From the NCBI GenBank assembly GCA_001404055.1, contig CXTY01000017.1, positions 186,151 through 250,150 on the forward strand: a stretch of 64,000 nt of DNA. Reading direction: 5' to 3'. The stretch is from Roseibium album (GTDB lineage: Bacteria; Pseudomonadota; Alphaproteobacteria; Rhizobiales; Stappiaceae). Made by a program: the position numbers and the translations under genes. Every line of letters begins with the position of its first letter. Position 1 is the stretch's first letter. The notes under the pieces were generated by a model. The model was not told where the DNA came from, made no database searches, and saw nothing but the letters and a program-made list of their open reading frames with translations. Shown piece after piece: positions 46,270 through 55,388 of the stretch.

Positions 46270-48192
46270 TTAGCGCCAGCCCAAAGCGGCGATCAACAGG
46301 GTTAGCCCGAGCAGGAATACTATGGCCGCTCCGAAGATCTCGATAGACCGGTGAATCTTCTGCGCCATCGGGCTGCCCTCACCGAAAAGCCGAACTGCAA
46401 GGTCTTTCGCACCGACCGCGAGACCAGCTAGCAGGGAAACAGTGATGCCGGTTCCAACCGCCATTGCCAGGGTAGATGCAACGCCGGCAGCAACCATCCC
46501 CTGCGACAGGGCAAAAACCAGAACCACCAAGGCTCCGGTGCAAGGTCTCAATCCCACCGCCAGGACAATCGACGCAGCACGCGCCAGCGTGATTTTGCCT
46601 TGAACCATGTCAGGCGTTGGCGCATGAGCGTGACCGCAGGTTGAACACACGCCGTCAGACCCAATGTCGTGGTGATGATCATGGCTGTGTCCATGCGCGT
46701 CATGGACGTGGTTATGGTCATCGTGTGTATGGTCATGTCCGGCTGCACCAGCATATGCAAGCTGCCCGCCACTGATACGGCCGGCAACGCTTGCCAGCAG
46801 CGGTTTTGCGGCTTTTTGCCAAAGCAGCCAACCGCCCAGCGCGGTGATCAAAACATAGGACCCGATTTCAAACCAACGTGCGGTGTCCTGAATCGCAATA
46901 CTGGTCAGATTGAAAGCGATCGCCAGTCCGCCAACAAGTACGATGGCTGTTACAGCCTGGGCAAAAGCAGACGCGAAGGACAGGATAATACCCTTTCGCA
47001 GGGTTTCGTTGTTTGCGACCACATAAGAGGTGATGATTGCTTTTCCGTGGCCAGGTCCTGCGGCATGGAAAACGCCGTAGGCAAAAGACAGCCCCATAAG
47101 CAGCCAGAACGCGTTGGGGTTGTTGCGGAATGAGCGGAGACTCGCAACGAGTTCCTGGTAGAATTGCTTTTGCTTGCGCGCGATCGTTCCGAACACCTGA
47201 TCCCAGACACTCGATTGAGCTGCTTCCTGGCTCGGCGCTTCGATCACGGCAACCGTTTCACGCGTTTCAGCAACAACATCAGCTGCTCTGGATTGTACCT
47301 CGGTCATCCCTTCACTTTGCGCGATCTGAAGGTCTTGCCCGGACACAGTTGGCTGCTCCGTAACTTGTTCTGCAGCTCCAGGCGCGGCAGACGATGCGGC
47401 TTGGGCACCCGCGCAATTTACAATCATCTGGTTGATCTGTGATTCCGCCGCCGATTGCAGTTCCGGCGGCAAGTCACGTTGGTCCGGGCCGATCTGCGCA
47501 AGTGCATAAGCTGTTGCATCATCCAACTGGGGTGGCTCTTTTCGTGTCACCTGGCAGGTTCCAGGTGCATTCACCGTTCCGACGGCGGTGTCTTCCTTGC
47601 CGAACCGGAAATCCACGTAATACGTCGGGTCATAGACATCGAGCGTTATTGCATTGGCAGCGTCACTTGGTTCCTTGAGCGGAAGCGTGAAGTGCAACTC
47701 TAGGAGGTCGACGTTTTTCAGCGGCTCACCGCCATTCATCTGCAAGTCTTCTTGAATGGCTTCGAAATCTTCCGGCTTCATAACCCAGTAGTCGGCAATT
47801 GGGATAGTTGCCACTTCAAGCCAATAATCGGTCGGCGTGCCAAAATCGAATTCAATACGGGTGTTATCGCCAAAGGTGAAATAACCGAAGTCCGCCATGC
47901 TCTCGATATTGACGTCGGCCAGTTCACTCAACTCTTCGCGCGAATAGATACCATCCTGGTTCTTGTCGAAACCCTGGATCGCGAATGCCGTGAATGCATC
48001 ATCAAAACGGAAGACATGATTGACCGCAACCGCTTCCCCATCGTCGTCAAATACAAGCGCAGAGCGCGCTTCCACGAACACATGCGGATGCGCAATTGCA
48101 CCAATCACCGAAACAAGAAGCAGCCCGAAAACAAGGCCCGTCCACCCTTGAATCTTAAGAAACAGGTCAGGAAAATTGCGCACGAAGATCAT
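46270..48192 (-). CDS. DUF1007-NicO (RcnA-like) nickel/cobalt transporter fusion
   Basis: A membrane metal exporter or importer of 640 residues. The N-terminal half is a periplasmic DUF1007 domain behind a signal-type helix (GLVFGLLLVSVIGAIAHPHV). It contains an EF-hand-like loop, DKNQDGIYSREE. The C-terminal half is a NicO/RcnA domain with FHAAGPGHGKAIITSYVVAN and RPCTGALVVLVFALSQG, interrupted by a His-rich cytoplasmic loop (HDHTHDDHNHVHDAHGHSHD) and CSTCGHAHAP. The start at 48192 gives the signal helix, and a palindrome lies just upstream. The metal (Ni, Co or Zn) cannot be told from sequence. Confidence 0.88.
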   Translation of the reverse strand: MIFVRNFPDLFLKIQGWTGLVFGLLLVSVIGAIAHPHVFVEARSALVFDDDGEAVAVNHVFRFDDAFTAFAIQGFDKNQDGIYSREELSELADVNIESMADFGYFTFGDNTRIEFDFGTPTDYWLEVATIPIADYWVMKPEDFEAIQEDLQMNGGEPLKNVDLLELHFTLPLKEPSDAANAITLDVYDPTYYVDFRFGKEDTAVGTVNAPGTCQVTRKEPPQLDDATAYALAQIGPDQRDLPPELQSAAESQINQMIVNCAGAQAASSAAPGAAEQVTEQPTVSGQDLQIAQSEGMTEVQSRAADVVAETRETVAVIEAPSQEAAQSSVWDQVFGTIARKQKQFYQELVASLRSFRNNPNAFWLLMGLSFAYGVFHAAGPGHGKAIITSYVVANNETLRKGIILSFASAFAQAVTAIVLVGGLAIAFNLTSIAIQDTARWFEIGSYVLITALGGWLLWQKAAKPLLASVAGRISGGQLAYAGAAGHDHTHDDHNHVHDAHGHSHDHHHDIGSDGVCSTCGHAHAPTPDMVQGKITLARAASIVLAVGLRPCTGALVVLVFALSQGMVAAGVASTLAMAVGTGITVSLLAGLAVGAKDLAVRLFGEGSPMAQKIHRSIEIFGAAIVFLLGLTLLIAALGWR

Positions 48193-48203
48193 CCACCAAG
48201 AAA

Positions 48204-48220
48204 ATGTAACATGTTTACAT
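48204..48220. promoter_or_regulatory. Palindromic operator candidate before the NicO gene
   Basis: ATGTAA (48204-48209) and TTACAT (48215-48220) are exact inverted repeats around a 5-nt centre, starting 12 bp upstream of the start codon. A dimeric metal or TetR-type repressor would fit this layout. It does not match the RcnR G-tract site or the usual Zur box. Confidence 0.45.
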
Positions 48221-48432
48221 GACACAACTGCCAGTCTCTGACCAGAAAAGACGGCAGCATGATGACATGAGCAGGTTTCGCAACGCAAAACTGTTGAGAA
48301 ATGATTTTTAGATAAAACGATCAATATTGGAACACATGTTCCGATTTCTGGTGGAAATCGAGGAAAAAGAAGACAAAACTCTCGTTATCGAGCGTAAAAT
48401 ATTTGCAACGATAACAACTGACAGAGCCGACC

Positions 48433-49506
48433 ATGAACGCCTTGCACACTTCTGTTCATCACAGCGCTGTTTTCGATCATCCTGAAATGGGAGAGCACGA
48501 AAATATCGTCTTCGTTCAGGACAAGGAAACTGGCCTGAGCGCAATCATCGCAGTCCACGATACAACATTGGGACCTGCCCTCGGCGGCTGCCGCGTCTGG
48601 CCCTATGAAACACCAGGCCACGCCCTGACAGATGCGTTGCGCCTGTCCCATGGCATGACCTACAAGAACTCTTTGGCCGGACTAGACCTCGGTGGCGGCA
48701 AGGCAGTGATCATTGCCGATCCGCGCAAGGATAAGTCCGTTGAGTTGATGGAAGCCTTTGGCCGCCACGTCGAGCGTCTTGCCGGTACCTACATCACCGC
48801 AGAAGATGTCGGCGTCTCTCCTGATGACATGGAAGCTGTTGCCAGGCATACGGAACATGTTCGCGGCACCAGCGACACCGGGCTTGGAGACCCTTCACCC
48901 TATACCGCTCTCGGCGTTTTTGAGGGCATCAAGTCATCCGCAAGGCACGTTTTCGGCAGCAGTAACCTGCAAGGCAAAAAGATATCTTTGCAGGGCCTGG
49001 GACATGTTGGTTTTGATGTTGCAAGACAACTCCACGAAGCCGGGGCCGATCTGACTGTTTCCGACATTCATGTTCCTGCCGTTCTTCGGGCAATCGAAGC
49101 TTTTGCAGCAACAGCGGTTGATCCGGCCGAAGCGCATATGGTCGACGCTGACATTTTCGTCCCTTGTGCACTAGGTGCAGGATTGAATGCCAGAACCATC
49201 CCGCAAATTCAGGCCCGCATCGTTGCCGGTGCAGCAAACAACCAGCTTCAAACGCCAGCTGACGGTATTGCGCTTAAAAAGCGGGGTATCCTTTATGCAC
49301 CGGACTACGCCATCAATGCAGGCGGGGTCATCTCGATTGCCCTTGCGAAACCAGGCGGCTGTGACACCAAAGTCAGGGAAAAGACAATTGCAATCGGTGA
49401 AACCCTGACAGCTATCTTTGACCGTGCCAAACGGGAAGAAGCAACACCAGAACAGATCGCGGACAGGATGGCCGAGGAGAGGCTGTCTAACGCAAACAGC
49501 GTTTGA
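48433..49506 (+). CDS. Leucine dehydrogenase-like amino acid dehydrogenase
   Basis: An ELFV-family enzyme that reversibly deaminates branched-chain or aromatic amino acids to 2-oxo acids with NAD. The substrate domain shows GPALGGCRVWPYE and the catalytic Lys in GLDLGGGKAVI. The Rossmann domain shows LQGLGHVGFDVARQLHEAG. Length is 357 residues, as in leucine/valine dehydrogenases. It is a single gene, divergent from NicO and ended by a strong terminator shared with the convergent TetR gene. Leu, Val and Phe specificity cannot be separated here. Confidence 0.87.
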   Translation: MNALHTSVHHSAVFDHPEMGEHENIVFVQDKETGLSAIIAVHDTTLGPALGGCRVWPYETPGHALTDALRLSHGMTYKNSLAGLDLGGGKAVIIADPRKDKSVELMEAFGRHVERLAGTYITAEDVGVSPDDMEAVARHTEHVRGTSDTGLGDPSPYTALGVFEGIKSSARHVFGSSNLQGKKISLQGLGHVGFDVARQLHEAGADLTVSDIHVPAVLRAIEAFAATAVDPAEAHMVDADIFVPCALGAGLNARTIPQIQARIVAGAANNQLQTPADGIALKKRGILYAPDYAINAGGVISIALAKPGGCDTKVREKTIAIGETLTAIFDRAKREEATPEQIADRMAEERLSNANSV

Positions 49507-49534
49507 CAAAAAAACAACTGCCCGTCCTGAACGG

Positions 49535-49565
49535 AAAACGGCGGCTGGGGCCGCCGTTTTTCTTA
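49535..49565. terminator. Bidirectional intrinsic terminator
   Basis: An 11-bp stem (49535-49545 with 49550-49560, 4-nt loop) has an A-run on its left arm and a T-run on its right, so it can stop transcripts from both the dehydrogenase gene and the opposing TetR gene. Confidence 0.9.
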
Positions 49566-49588
49566 TAATTCAAGCTGTTTTTCAAGCT

Positions 49589-50152
49589 TCAGGAAAACTG
49601 TGTTTCGTTGGCTTCCTTGAACAGCCGGCGCACCGCTTGTTTGGCGTCCTCAACGGCTGTTTCACCCATTTCTGCATAGCAGGCCGTGACGCCTTCGTGC
49701 AGCAGATACAATGATGTCGCAAAGGCTTTCTTGCCGCTGAGCTCGCCAAAGAAATTCAGTAGCTCACCCTTATGCCGTTTGACCGTTGCTTCGATCCCGG
49801 CGCTGTCAGGATTGGCGGCGAGCGCCTGCCGGAAGAAACACTCTTTGCCTGCGGTCATACGCATCCAGCCACCCAGCTTGTCAAACAGCTGCTCAGCTGC
49901 CGCCAAACCCGGCTCTTTCACCCCATCACGCACATATTTGAGATAACGGCGATGCCTGTACTCCAAGGCACCCAGGATCATGGCTTCCTTGGAGGGAAAA
50001 TGACGGTAGAGCGTGCGCATGCTGACGCCAACGCCGGCCCGAAGTTCAGGAACGCTTGGTTCGGCAAAGCCTCTGCTCCAAAAAACCTTTTCCAGGCCAG
50101 CAGCAATTTGATCTTGAGCATCATCCATTCCGGAACTTTGGAATGCATACAT
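49589..50152 (-). CDS. TetR family transcriptional regulator
   Basis: A repressor-type protein of 187 residues. The N-terminal helix-turn-helix reads EPSVPELRAGVGVSMRTLYRHFPSKEAMILGAL; the C-terminal ligand domain is not of a class I can name. It converges with the dehydrogenase gene. An imperfect palindrome, TGTTACTTACA (50165-50175), lies 13 bp upstream of the start and may be its own operator. A second in-frame ATG is eight codons inside (50128). Confidence 0.88.
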   Translation of the reverse strand: MYAFQSSGMDDAQDQIAAGLEKVFWSRGFAEPSVPELRAGVGVSMRTLYRHFPSKEAMILGALEYRHRRYLKYVRDGVKEPGLAAAEQLFDKLGGWMRMTAGKECFFRQALAANPDSAGIEATVKRHKGELLNFFGELSGKKAFATSLYLLHEGVTACYAEMGETAVEDAKQAVRRLFKEANETQFS

Positions 50153-50269
50153 TGAATTTGCAAGTGTTACTTACATCTAAACTTAATGCACGCGTTCAAC
50201 TACAAATATTCAAGCGCAGAAATAATCAAAATCCGGCTAATTACTCGTAAAACAAGGGCGACACAGCCC

Positions 50270-51169
50270 TCAACAATCAGGTTGCCCAGCCCCGTACCAT
50301 TCGACGAGAAAATCAACAAAGGCACGCACTTTTCCGCTCAAGTGCCGCCGGTGCGGGTAAACCGCATGAATGCCTCGTATCGGCTCTTCGAACTTTTCCA
50401 AAAGCACGACCAGATTTCCAGCCGCGACATCGTCTTGAACGAAAAAGAGGGGCGTTCTGAGGAAGCCCAGATGACAACGCGCGGCCTCCCGTGCCGCCGC
50501 AGCGCTGTTCACCTCCAGCGGCCCCCTCACGGTGACAGACAATTTTTCGCCGTCGTTCTGAAAGGCCCAGTTCTGTTTGAACCGATAATTGGTGTCGATG
50601 ATGCAAGGTCTGGAAGCAAGGTCTGCAGGAACCTTCGGCTCTCCGTGTTTTTCTATTGTCTCGGGGCTTGCCACTAAAACGGTGCGGAACGGAGCAATCT
50701 TGCGGGCGATCAAACTGGAGTCTTCCAGCTCTGTCACCCTAACCGCAAGGTCGAAACCTTCTTCAACAAGATCGACAATGCGGTCCTCGAGGCGAAGATC
50801 CAGGACGATGTCCGGGTAACGAACGAGGAAGTGCATCATTGCCCGGTTCAAAATATCATCACCCATGGACCGTGGCGCGGAGACACGAAGGCGGCCCCTT
50901 ACTTCCTGGTGCGACGATTGAACCGAGGTCTGCAGATCTTCGATCCGCTGGAGGATCTCAACCGCCTCCTTGTAATACGCCCCGCCAACTTCAGTGAGAG
51001 AGACCTGCCTAGTCGTCCGGTTCAACAAGCGAACACCAAGCTCGTCCTCGAGTTCACCGACATATTTGGAAACCAGCGCCTTGGACCGCCCCATTTCACG
51101 GGCAGCGGCAGAAAACCCGTTTGATTCCACAACTTGAATGAAGCAGCGCATGCGCGTGATTGCGTCCAT
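50270..51169 (-). CDS. LysR family transcriptional regulator
   Basis: 299 residues with the N-terminal LysR helix-turn-helix (NGFSAAAREMGRSKALVSKYVGELEDEL) and the co-inducer-binding domain (RLRVSAPRSMGDDILNRAMM onward). It resembles the large CrgA/AaeR-like subgroup with the LLNRTTRQVSLTEVG block. No divergent target is apparent: upstream lies the DUF2937 gene on the same strand. Its targets are unknown. Confidence 0.9.
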   Translation of the reverse strand: MDAITRMRCFIQVVESNGFSAAAREMGRSKALVSKYVGELEDELGVRLLNRTTRQVSLTEVGGAYYKEAVEILQRIEDLQTSVQSSHQEVRGRLRVSAPRSMGDDILNRAMMHFLVRYPDIVLDLRLEDRIVDLVEEGFDLAVRVTELEDSSLIARKIAPFRTVLVASPETIEKHGEPKVPADLASRPCIIDTNYRFKQNWAFQNDGEKLSVTVRGPLEVNSAAAAREAARCHLGFLRTPLFFVQDDVAAGNLVVLLEKFEEPIRGIHAVYPHRRHLSGKVRAFVDFLVEWYGAGQPDC

Positions 51170-51283
51170 CCGGTTTCCTTCCCGCTCCCGCGATTCACTT
51201 ACTGATTGCTTACAGTATTTTTACATGGAGAGCCAAAAGGTGGCAGCTGCGCAGTTCGCTGAAGCGTCGAGCGTGAGATGCAT

Positions 51284-51784
51284 TCAGCTTTTTGCAATTC
51301 TCCGACGACGGCCTAGCCATGCGATTCCAAACAAAACCCGCATGATCAGCAACCCTGCAAGCGCGCCGAAACCGGCACTGGCAAGTCCGACAGGCGTAAC
51401 AGGTATGGCAGGCTCATAGTCTTTGGCTGTCGCCTGCGCCAATTGGGGGTCGACCCCGCGCATAAAAATCATCAACCGCGCGAACGGTCCTGCTGTTTGC
51501 AGCTGTTCCTGCTGCTGTTTCAGATGAACCAGACGCTGATCAGCATTCGCCATGCTATCTCCGCGTGCCCTGATGAACGGGTCGCCAGACGACTTTTGTC
51601 GTGAGATGGCTTCGGTTATCGAAAGTCCGTATTGAGCGGCGTCTTTGCGGAAATCAGCGAGGATCTCTTCGAGTGCATCAATGGCACCGCCCAGCCTTTG
51701 CCGGTACTGCTGCGAGAACTCCGGCAACTGCGACGTTGCCGTTCCGCTCAGCACCATGACAATCAACAACAAGACCCGCGCCAT
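51284..51784 (-). CDS. DUF2937 membrane protein
   Basis: A 166-residue protein of unknown function. It has a cleavable or anchoring N-terminal helix (RVLLLIVMVLSGTATSQ), an alpha-helical periplasmic segment with QQYRQRLGGAIDALEEILAD, and a C-terminal helix (GLASAGFGALAGLLIMRVLF) followed by RRRR. The start ATG is a few bases after AGGAGGAG and 8 nt from the end of the WD40 gene, so the two are probably co-transcribed with the COG0523 gene. DUF2937 proteins are widespread in proteobacteria without an assigned role. Confidence 0.78.
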   Translation of the reverse strand: MARVLLLIVMVLSGTATSQLPEFSQQYRQRLGGAIDALEEILADFRKDAAQYGLSITEAISRQKSSGDPFIRARGDSMANADQRLVHLKQQQEQLQTAGPFARLMIFMRGVDPQLAQATAKDYEPAIPVTPVGLASAGFGALAGLLIMRVLFGIAWLGRRRRIAKS

Positions 51785-51792
51785 CTCTCCTC

Positions 51793-52770
51793 CTAGTCTT
51801 CAAGACTGATGATGCCGGCTTCAGCGGCTTCGGTCCCAAAGGCCAGCCGCACGCCGTCGCGATCCCAGCCCATGGTGCTAATCGGCGCATTACCAGGCCG
51901 CCGCAACAAAACTTCCGCATTGTCGTTAAAACGGCACATCATGATCATGCCGTCCTGATAGCCAACTGCAACAACGTCTTCTTTCGGATGGCAGGAAACT
52001 GCCGTTACCTGCGCATCACTACGCGCGCCGAGCTGCAATGGCGACTGGCCCATGGGCCCGGTCTTGCCGAAAAACGGCCATAAAATCGCAGCGGGGGCAC
52101 CTGATGTTGCCAGATACTTGCCTTTAACTGACCAGCTGAAGGACTTCACCTTGGCCGGGTAGCCAGTCATGCGCATGTCCTGCGTGTCAGACAGCCGCCA
52201 GCCATGGAGTGCATTTTCCTGCATCGCCGTGACCAGATATTTTCCATCAGGCGAAAAATCGATACCCAGATGCGCGCCCTTCCAGGAAAGCTCAACTGGG
52301 GTCCCATCCGTGCCTGCCCACCAAAGCGTCGCACCGTCATAACGCGACACCGCAAGTCGCATTCCCTTGGGCGCGAACGCAAGGCCGCCGACGGCGCGCT
52401 CATGCGCGAACTCTTTTTCCCGCCCATCACCCATTCGAACCCACGCCGTGCGCCCGCTGGCAAATGCGATAGCGCCCGAAGGGCCGGTCGCAATCAGATC
52501 GATCCACTTGCGGGGACGTTCGGCAAGGAGTTCGTGCGAACCATCTGCTCCACTGGAATAGATACAGCCATCATCTCCAGAAGTGACGAGGCTGTTTCCA
52601 TCTTGAGCGGGTTCGGCAGCAAGCAGACCAGCCTTATGCGGCCGGCTTTTTTGAACACCCTGCCCTGAAAACAGGATCTCGCCCTCGCCGGTCGCGAAAT
52701 AGGCACATTCTTTCAAAAAGCCGGAGCGAACGACAAAACCGTCCACTTTCACGGGAACAACTGTCGGCAA
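51793..52770 (-). CDS. WD40 repeat protein next to a COG0523 GTPase
   Basis: A soluble seven-bladed propeller protein of 325 residues with repeats such as GDDGCIYSSGADGSHELLAE, LGIDFSPDGKYLVTAMQENA and AVSCHPKEDVVAVGYQDG. No signal peptide is seen, so it is cytoplasmic. The start is TTG 52770, eight bases after an AAGGA that overlaps the stop of the COG0523 gene, so translation is coupled. WD40 proteins of this type accompany COG0523 metallochaperones in alphaproteobacteria; a role in handing zinc to a client is inferred from the pairing only. Confidence 0.82.
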   Translation of the reverse strand: MPTVVPVKVDGFVVRSGFLKECAYFATGEGEILFSGQGVQKSRPHKAGLLAAEPAQDGNSLVTSGDDGCIYSSGADGSHELLAERPRKWIDLIATGPSGAIAFASGRTAWVRMGDGREKEFAHERAVGGLAFAPKGMRLAVSRYDGATLWWAGTDGTPVELSWKGAHLGIDFSPDGKYLVTAMQENALHGWRLSDTQDMRMTGYPAKVKSFSWSVKGKYLATSGAPAAILWPFFGKTGPMGQSPLQLGARSDAQVTAVSCHPKEDVVAVGYQDGMIMMCRFNDNAEVLLRRPGNAPISTMGWDRDGVRLAFGTEAAEAGIISLED

Positions 52771-52781
52771 GTCTCAAATCC

Positions 52782-53846
52782 TTATTGCGCGGCACACGCC
52801 TGAAAACTGTCTCTCAAGACATCCCAATTCAGATCCCGGCCAATGAAAACCAATCGGCTTTCGCGGGCTTCATCTTCTTTCCAGTCGCGCTGGTGATCGC
52901 CTTCAACGATCATGTGCACGCCCTGAATCACATAGCGTTGCGAATCTCCCTTGAAAGCCATAATGCCTTTCATGCGCAGGATGTTAGGCCCTTGCACCTG
53001 AGTGACCTGATTGATCCAGGGGAAGAACATATCCGGGTTAAGCTCGCCCGCGGTCAGTGAGATGCTTTTTACAGAATGCGGATCTTCTTCGTGATGATGG
53101 TGGCCGTGCCCATGATCATGATGGTCGTGATCGTGGTCATGGTCATGGTCGCAATCCGGACTGCATTCATGAGCATGGTGACCATGCTCCAGGAAATGCG
53201 GGTCAAGAGACAGAATACGATCCAGATCAAAGGCACCGCGATCCAGTACCTTGGCAATCTCAATCTCGCAGCGCTCGCTGTGATGCAGAACAGCGTAAGG
53301 ATTGATGGCCCGAATGCGCGCCTCGACGTTCGCAAGCTCATCCGGTGTGACAAGATCGGTCTTGTTGATCAAAATCACATCGGCAAAGGCTACCTGGTCT
53401 TCGGCTTCTTCGGTGTCTTCAAGGCGCTGAAGAACATGGCGCGCATCGACAACGGCAACGACGGCATCCAGCTTCGCGGACGCCCTGACATCATCATCCA
53501 TGAAAAAAGTCTGGGCAACGGGCGCCGGATCGGCCACGCCTGTCGTCTCAACAATAATGGCGTCAAAGGCGCCTTTGCGCTTCATCAGGTTCTGGACTGT
53601 GCGGATCAGATCACCTCGCACGGTGCAGCAAATGCAGCCATTGTTCATTTCAAATATTTCTTCATCGGACTCGACCAACAGGTCGTTATCGATGCCGATC
53701 TCACCAAACTCATTGACGATTACCGCGTAACGCTGACCGTGGTTTTCCGTCAGAATACGATTGAGTAGTGTGGTTTTTCCCGCCCCGAGATATCCCGTCA
53801 GAACTGTGACTGGGATCTGGGTCTGGACGTCCTGTGTCGCAGACAT
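52782..53846 (-). CDS. COG0523 (CobW/ZigA-like) GTPase, putative zinc metallochaperone
   Basis: A G3E-family GTPase of 354 residues. Walker A is [12 protein letters not shown], the metal-binding motif is [12 protein letters not shown] (CxCC), G3 is ETTGVADP, and the base-specificity motif is NKTD. Before the CobW_C domain lies a His-rich stretch with [20 protein letters not shown] and the cysteine in [10 protein letters not shown]. Such proteins allocate zinc to client enzymes, mostly under zinc starvation. It is the first of a probable three-gene operon with the WD40 and DUF2937 genes. No clear Zur box was found before it. Confidence 0.9.
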   Translation of the reverse strand: MSATQDVQTQIPVTVLTGYLGAGKTTLLNRILTENHGQRYAVIVNEFGEIGIDNDLLVESDEEIFEMNNGCICCTVRGDLIRTVQNLMKRKGAFDAIIVETTGVADPAPVAQTFFMDDDVRASAKLDAVVAVVDARHVLQRLEDTEEAEDQVAFADVILINKTDLVTPDELANVEARIRAINPYAVLHHSERCEIEIAKVLDRGAFDLDRILSLDPHFLEHGHHAHECSPDCDHDHDHDHDHHDHGHGHHHHEEDPHSVKSISLTAGELNPDMFFPWINQVTQVQGPNILRMKGIMAFKGDSQRYVIQGVHMIVEGDHQRDWKEDEARESRLVFIGRDLNWDVLRDSFQACAAQ

Positions 53847-54075
53847 CTAACAATATCCTGGCATGCTGATTTCAATTGCGCCTGCATGGGTGCCGGCCTC
53901 TGGCGCGAATATAAGCACAACAAGGGCACTTTGGGAGATGCGGCAGGAAATTTCCTGCAGTGATCCCGCGTTCAGTGCGCAATGCCGAACCGTTTCATCC
54001 AATTCTATCCTTTTCAAAACGGCACCAAAGGTTCTAGCTTCACGTCTATTCACTGCCAGAGCATGGGAGCTATCA

Positions 54076-55254
54076 ATGCTGCAGACAATCTCCGGATTTG
54101 ACCGCATAGGAGAAGAGAACGCCTTTGCCGTTCTGGCGCGTGCGACCGAGCTTGCTGACCAGGGCAGGGATATTATCAATCTTGGCATCGGCCAACCTGA
54201 TTTCAAAACCCCTGAGCACATTGTAGAAGCCGCAATCAAAGCGCTTCGGGATGGACATCACGGTTATACGCCTGCAACAGGTATCGCTCCCTTGCGGGAA
54301 GCTGTTTCAGCCGACCTTTTGAAACGTCACGGTGTGGAGACCGATCCCGGGAATGTTCTTATCGTGCCCGGCGGCAAGGTCACCATGTTCATGGCAATTC
54401 TGATGTTCGGTGAGCCCGGCACTGAGATCCTCTATCCTGATCCCGGTTTTCCGATTTACCGCTCCATGATCGAATTTACGGGTGCCCAACCTGTTCCGGT
54501 TCCCATCCGCGAAGAAAACGATTTTGCCTTCTCTGCCGAAGAAACGCTTTCTCTCATCTCGGAAAAGACCCGCCTGCTGATCCTGAATTCTCCGGCGAAC
54601 CCGACAGGCGGTGTCACACCACGATCTGAAATCGAAAAACTGGTTTCAGGCCTTGAGCAGCACCCCAATGTTGCCGTCATGTCCGACGAAATCTATTCGC
54701 AAATGACTTATGACGGCATGGAGCATGTCTCACTATTGAAATTCGAGTCACTGCGCGACAGGCTCATTCTACTTGATGGCTGGTCCAAGACCTACGCCAT
54801 GACAGGTTGGCGTATGGGCTTCTCTGTCTGGCCGGATGCGTTGATTGACAAGGCCAGAAAACTTGCGGTGAATGCATGGTCCTGCGTCAACGCGCCGGCG
54901 CAATTTGCCGGACTTGCCGCGTTGACAGGCCCTCAAACCGCGGTCCGGGACATGGTCAGGGAATTTGATGCCCGCAGGCAGGTCATCGTTGAAGGGTTGA
55001 ACGCGATCGACGGCGTTTCCTGCAGAACGCCATTGGGGGCATTTTATGCGTATCCCAACATCAAGAACACAGGCTGGAAAGCAAAACCCCTGGCCTCAGC
55101 TCTTTTGGAAGACGCGGGCGTCGCGATCATCGGGGGACCCGACTTCGGAGTATTGGGTGAAGGCTATGTAAGGCTGTCCTATGCAAACTCTACCGCAAAC
55201 ATAAAGGTTGCTTTGGGCCGCATTCACTCTTTTTTGGCGCAAGGCACTCCGTAA
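54076..55254 (+). CDS. Class I/II (aspartate-type) PLP aminotransferase
   Basis: A fold-type I aminotransferase of 392 residues. The PLP Lys is in GWSKTYAMTGWRMGF, the substrate Asn region in LNSPANPTGGV, and the C-terminal Arg in YVRLSYANS. The start ATG has GGGAG seven bases before it and gives the conserved N-terminus LQTISGFDRIGEENAF; upstream in-frame codons to 53863 are not homologous. It is divergent from the COG0523 gene. The substrate is not determined by motif: aspartate, aromatic or branched-chain amino acids are possible. Confidence 0.9.
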   Translation: MLQTISGFDRIGEENAFAVLARATELADQGRDIINLGIGQPDFKTPEHIVEAAIKALRDGHHGYTPATGIAPLREAVSADLLKRHGVETDPGNVLIVPGGKVTMFMAILMFGEPGTEILYPDPGFPIYRSMIEFTGAQPVPVPIREENDFAFSAEETLSLISEKTRLLILNSPANPTGGVTPRSEIEKLVSGLEQHPNVAVMSDEIYSQMTYDGMEHVSLLKFESLRDRLILLDGWSKTYAMTGWRMGFSVWPDALIDKARKLAVNAWSCVNAPAQFAGLAALTGPQTAVRDMVREFDARRQVIVEGLNAIDGVSCRTPLGAFYAYPNIKNTGWKAKPLASALLEDAGVAIIGGPDFGVLGEGYVRLSYANSTANIKVALGRIHSFLAQGTP

Positions 55255-55388
55255 TTTCGTCGATTTTGTTAAACGAGAGAATCAAATATCAATAGGATTG
55301 AACCACTATTGATATTCATTGCCACCTTCCCCTACGTACGCTTTTTATTAAACCTTTGTAGTATTCAATACCATGGGATGACGAAGCG

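Noticed and set aside
53076-53768. A 230-codon plus-strand frame opposite the COG0523 gene
   Set aside because: Its Met/Val-rich start is the complement of the His-rich repeat; the GTPase frame has all its motifs.
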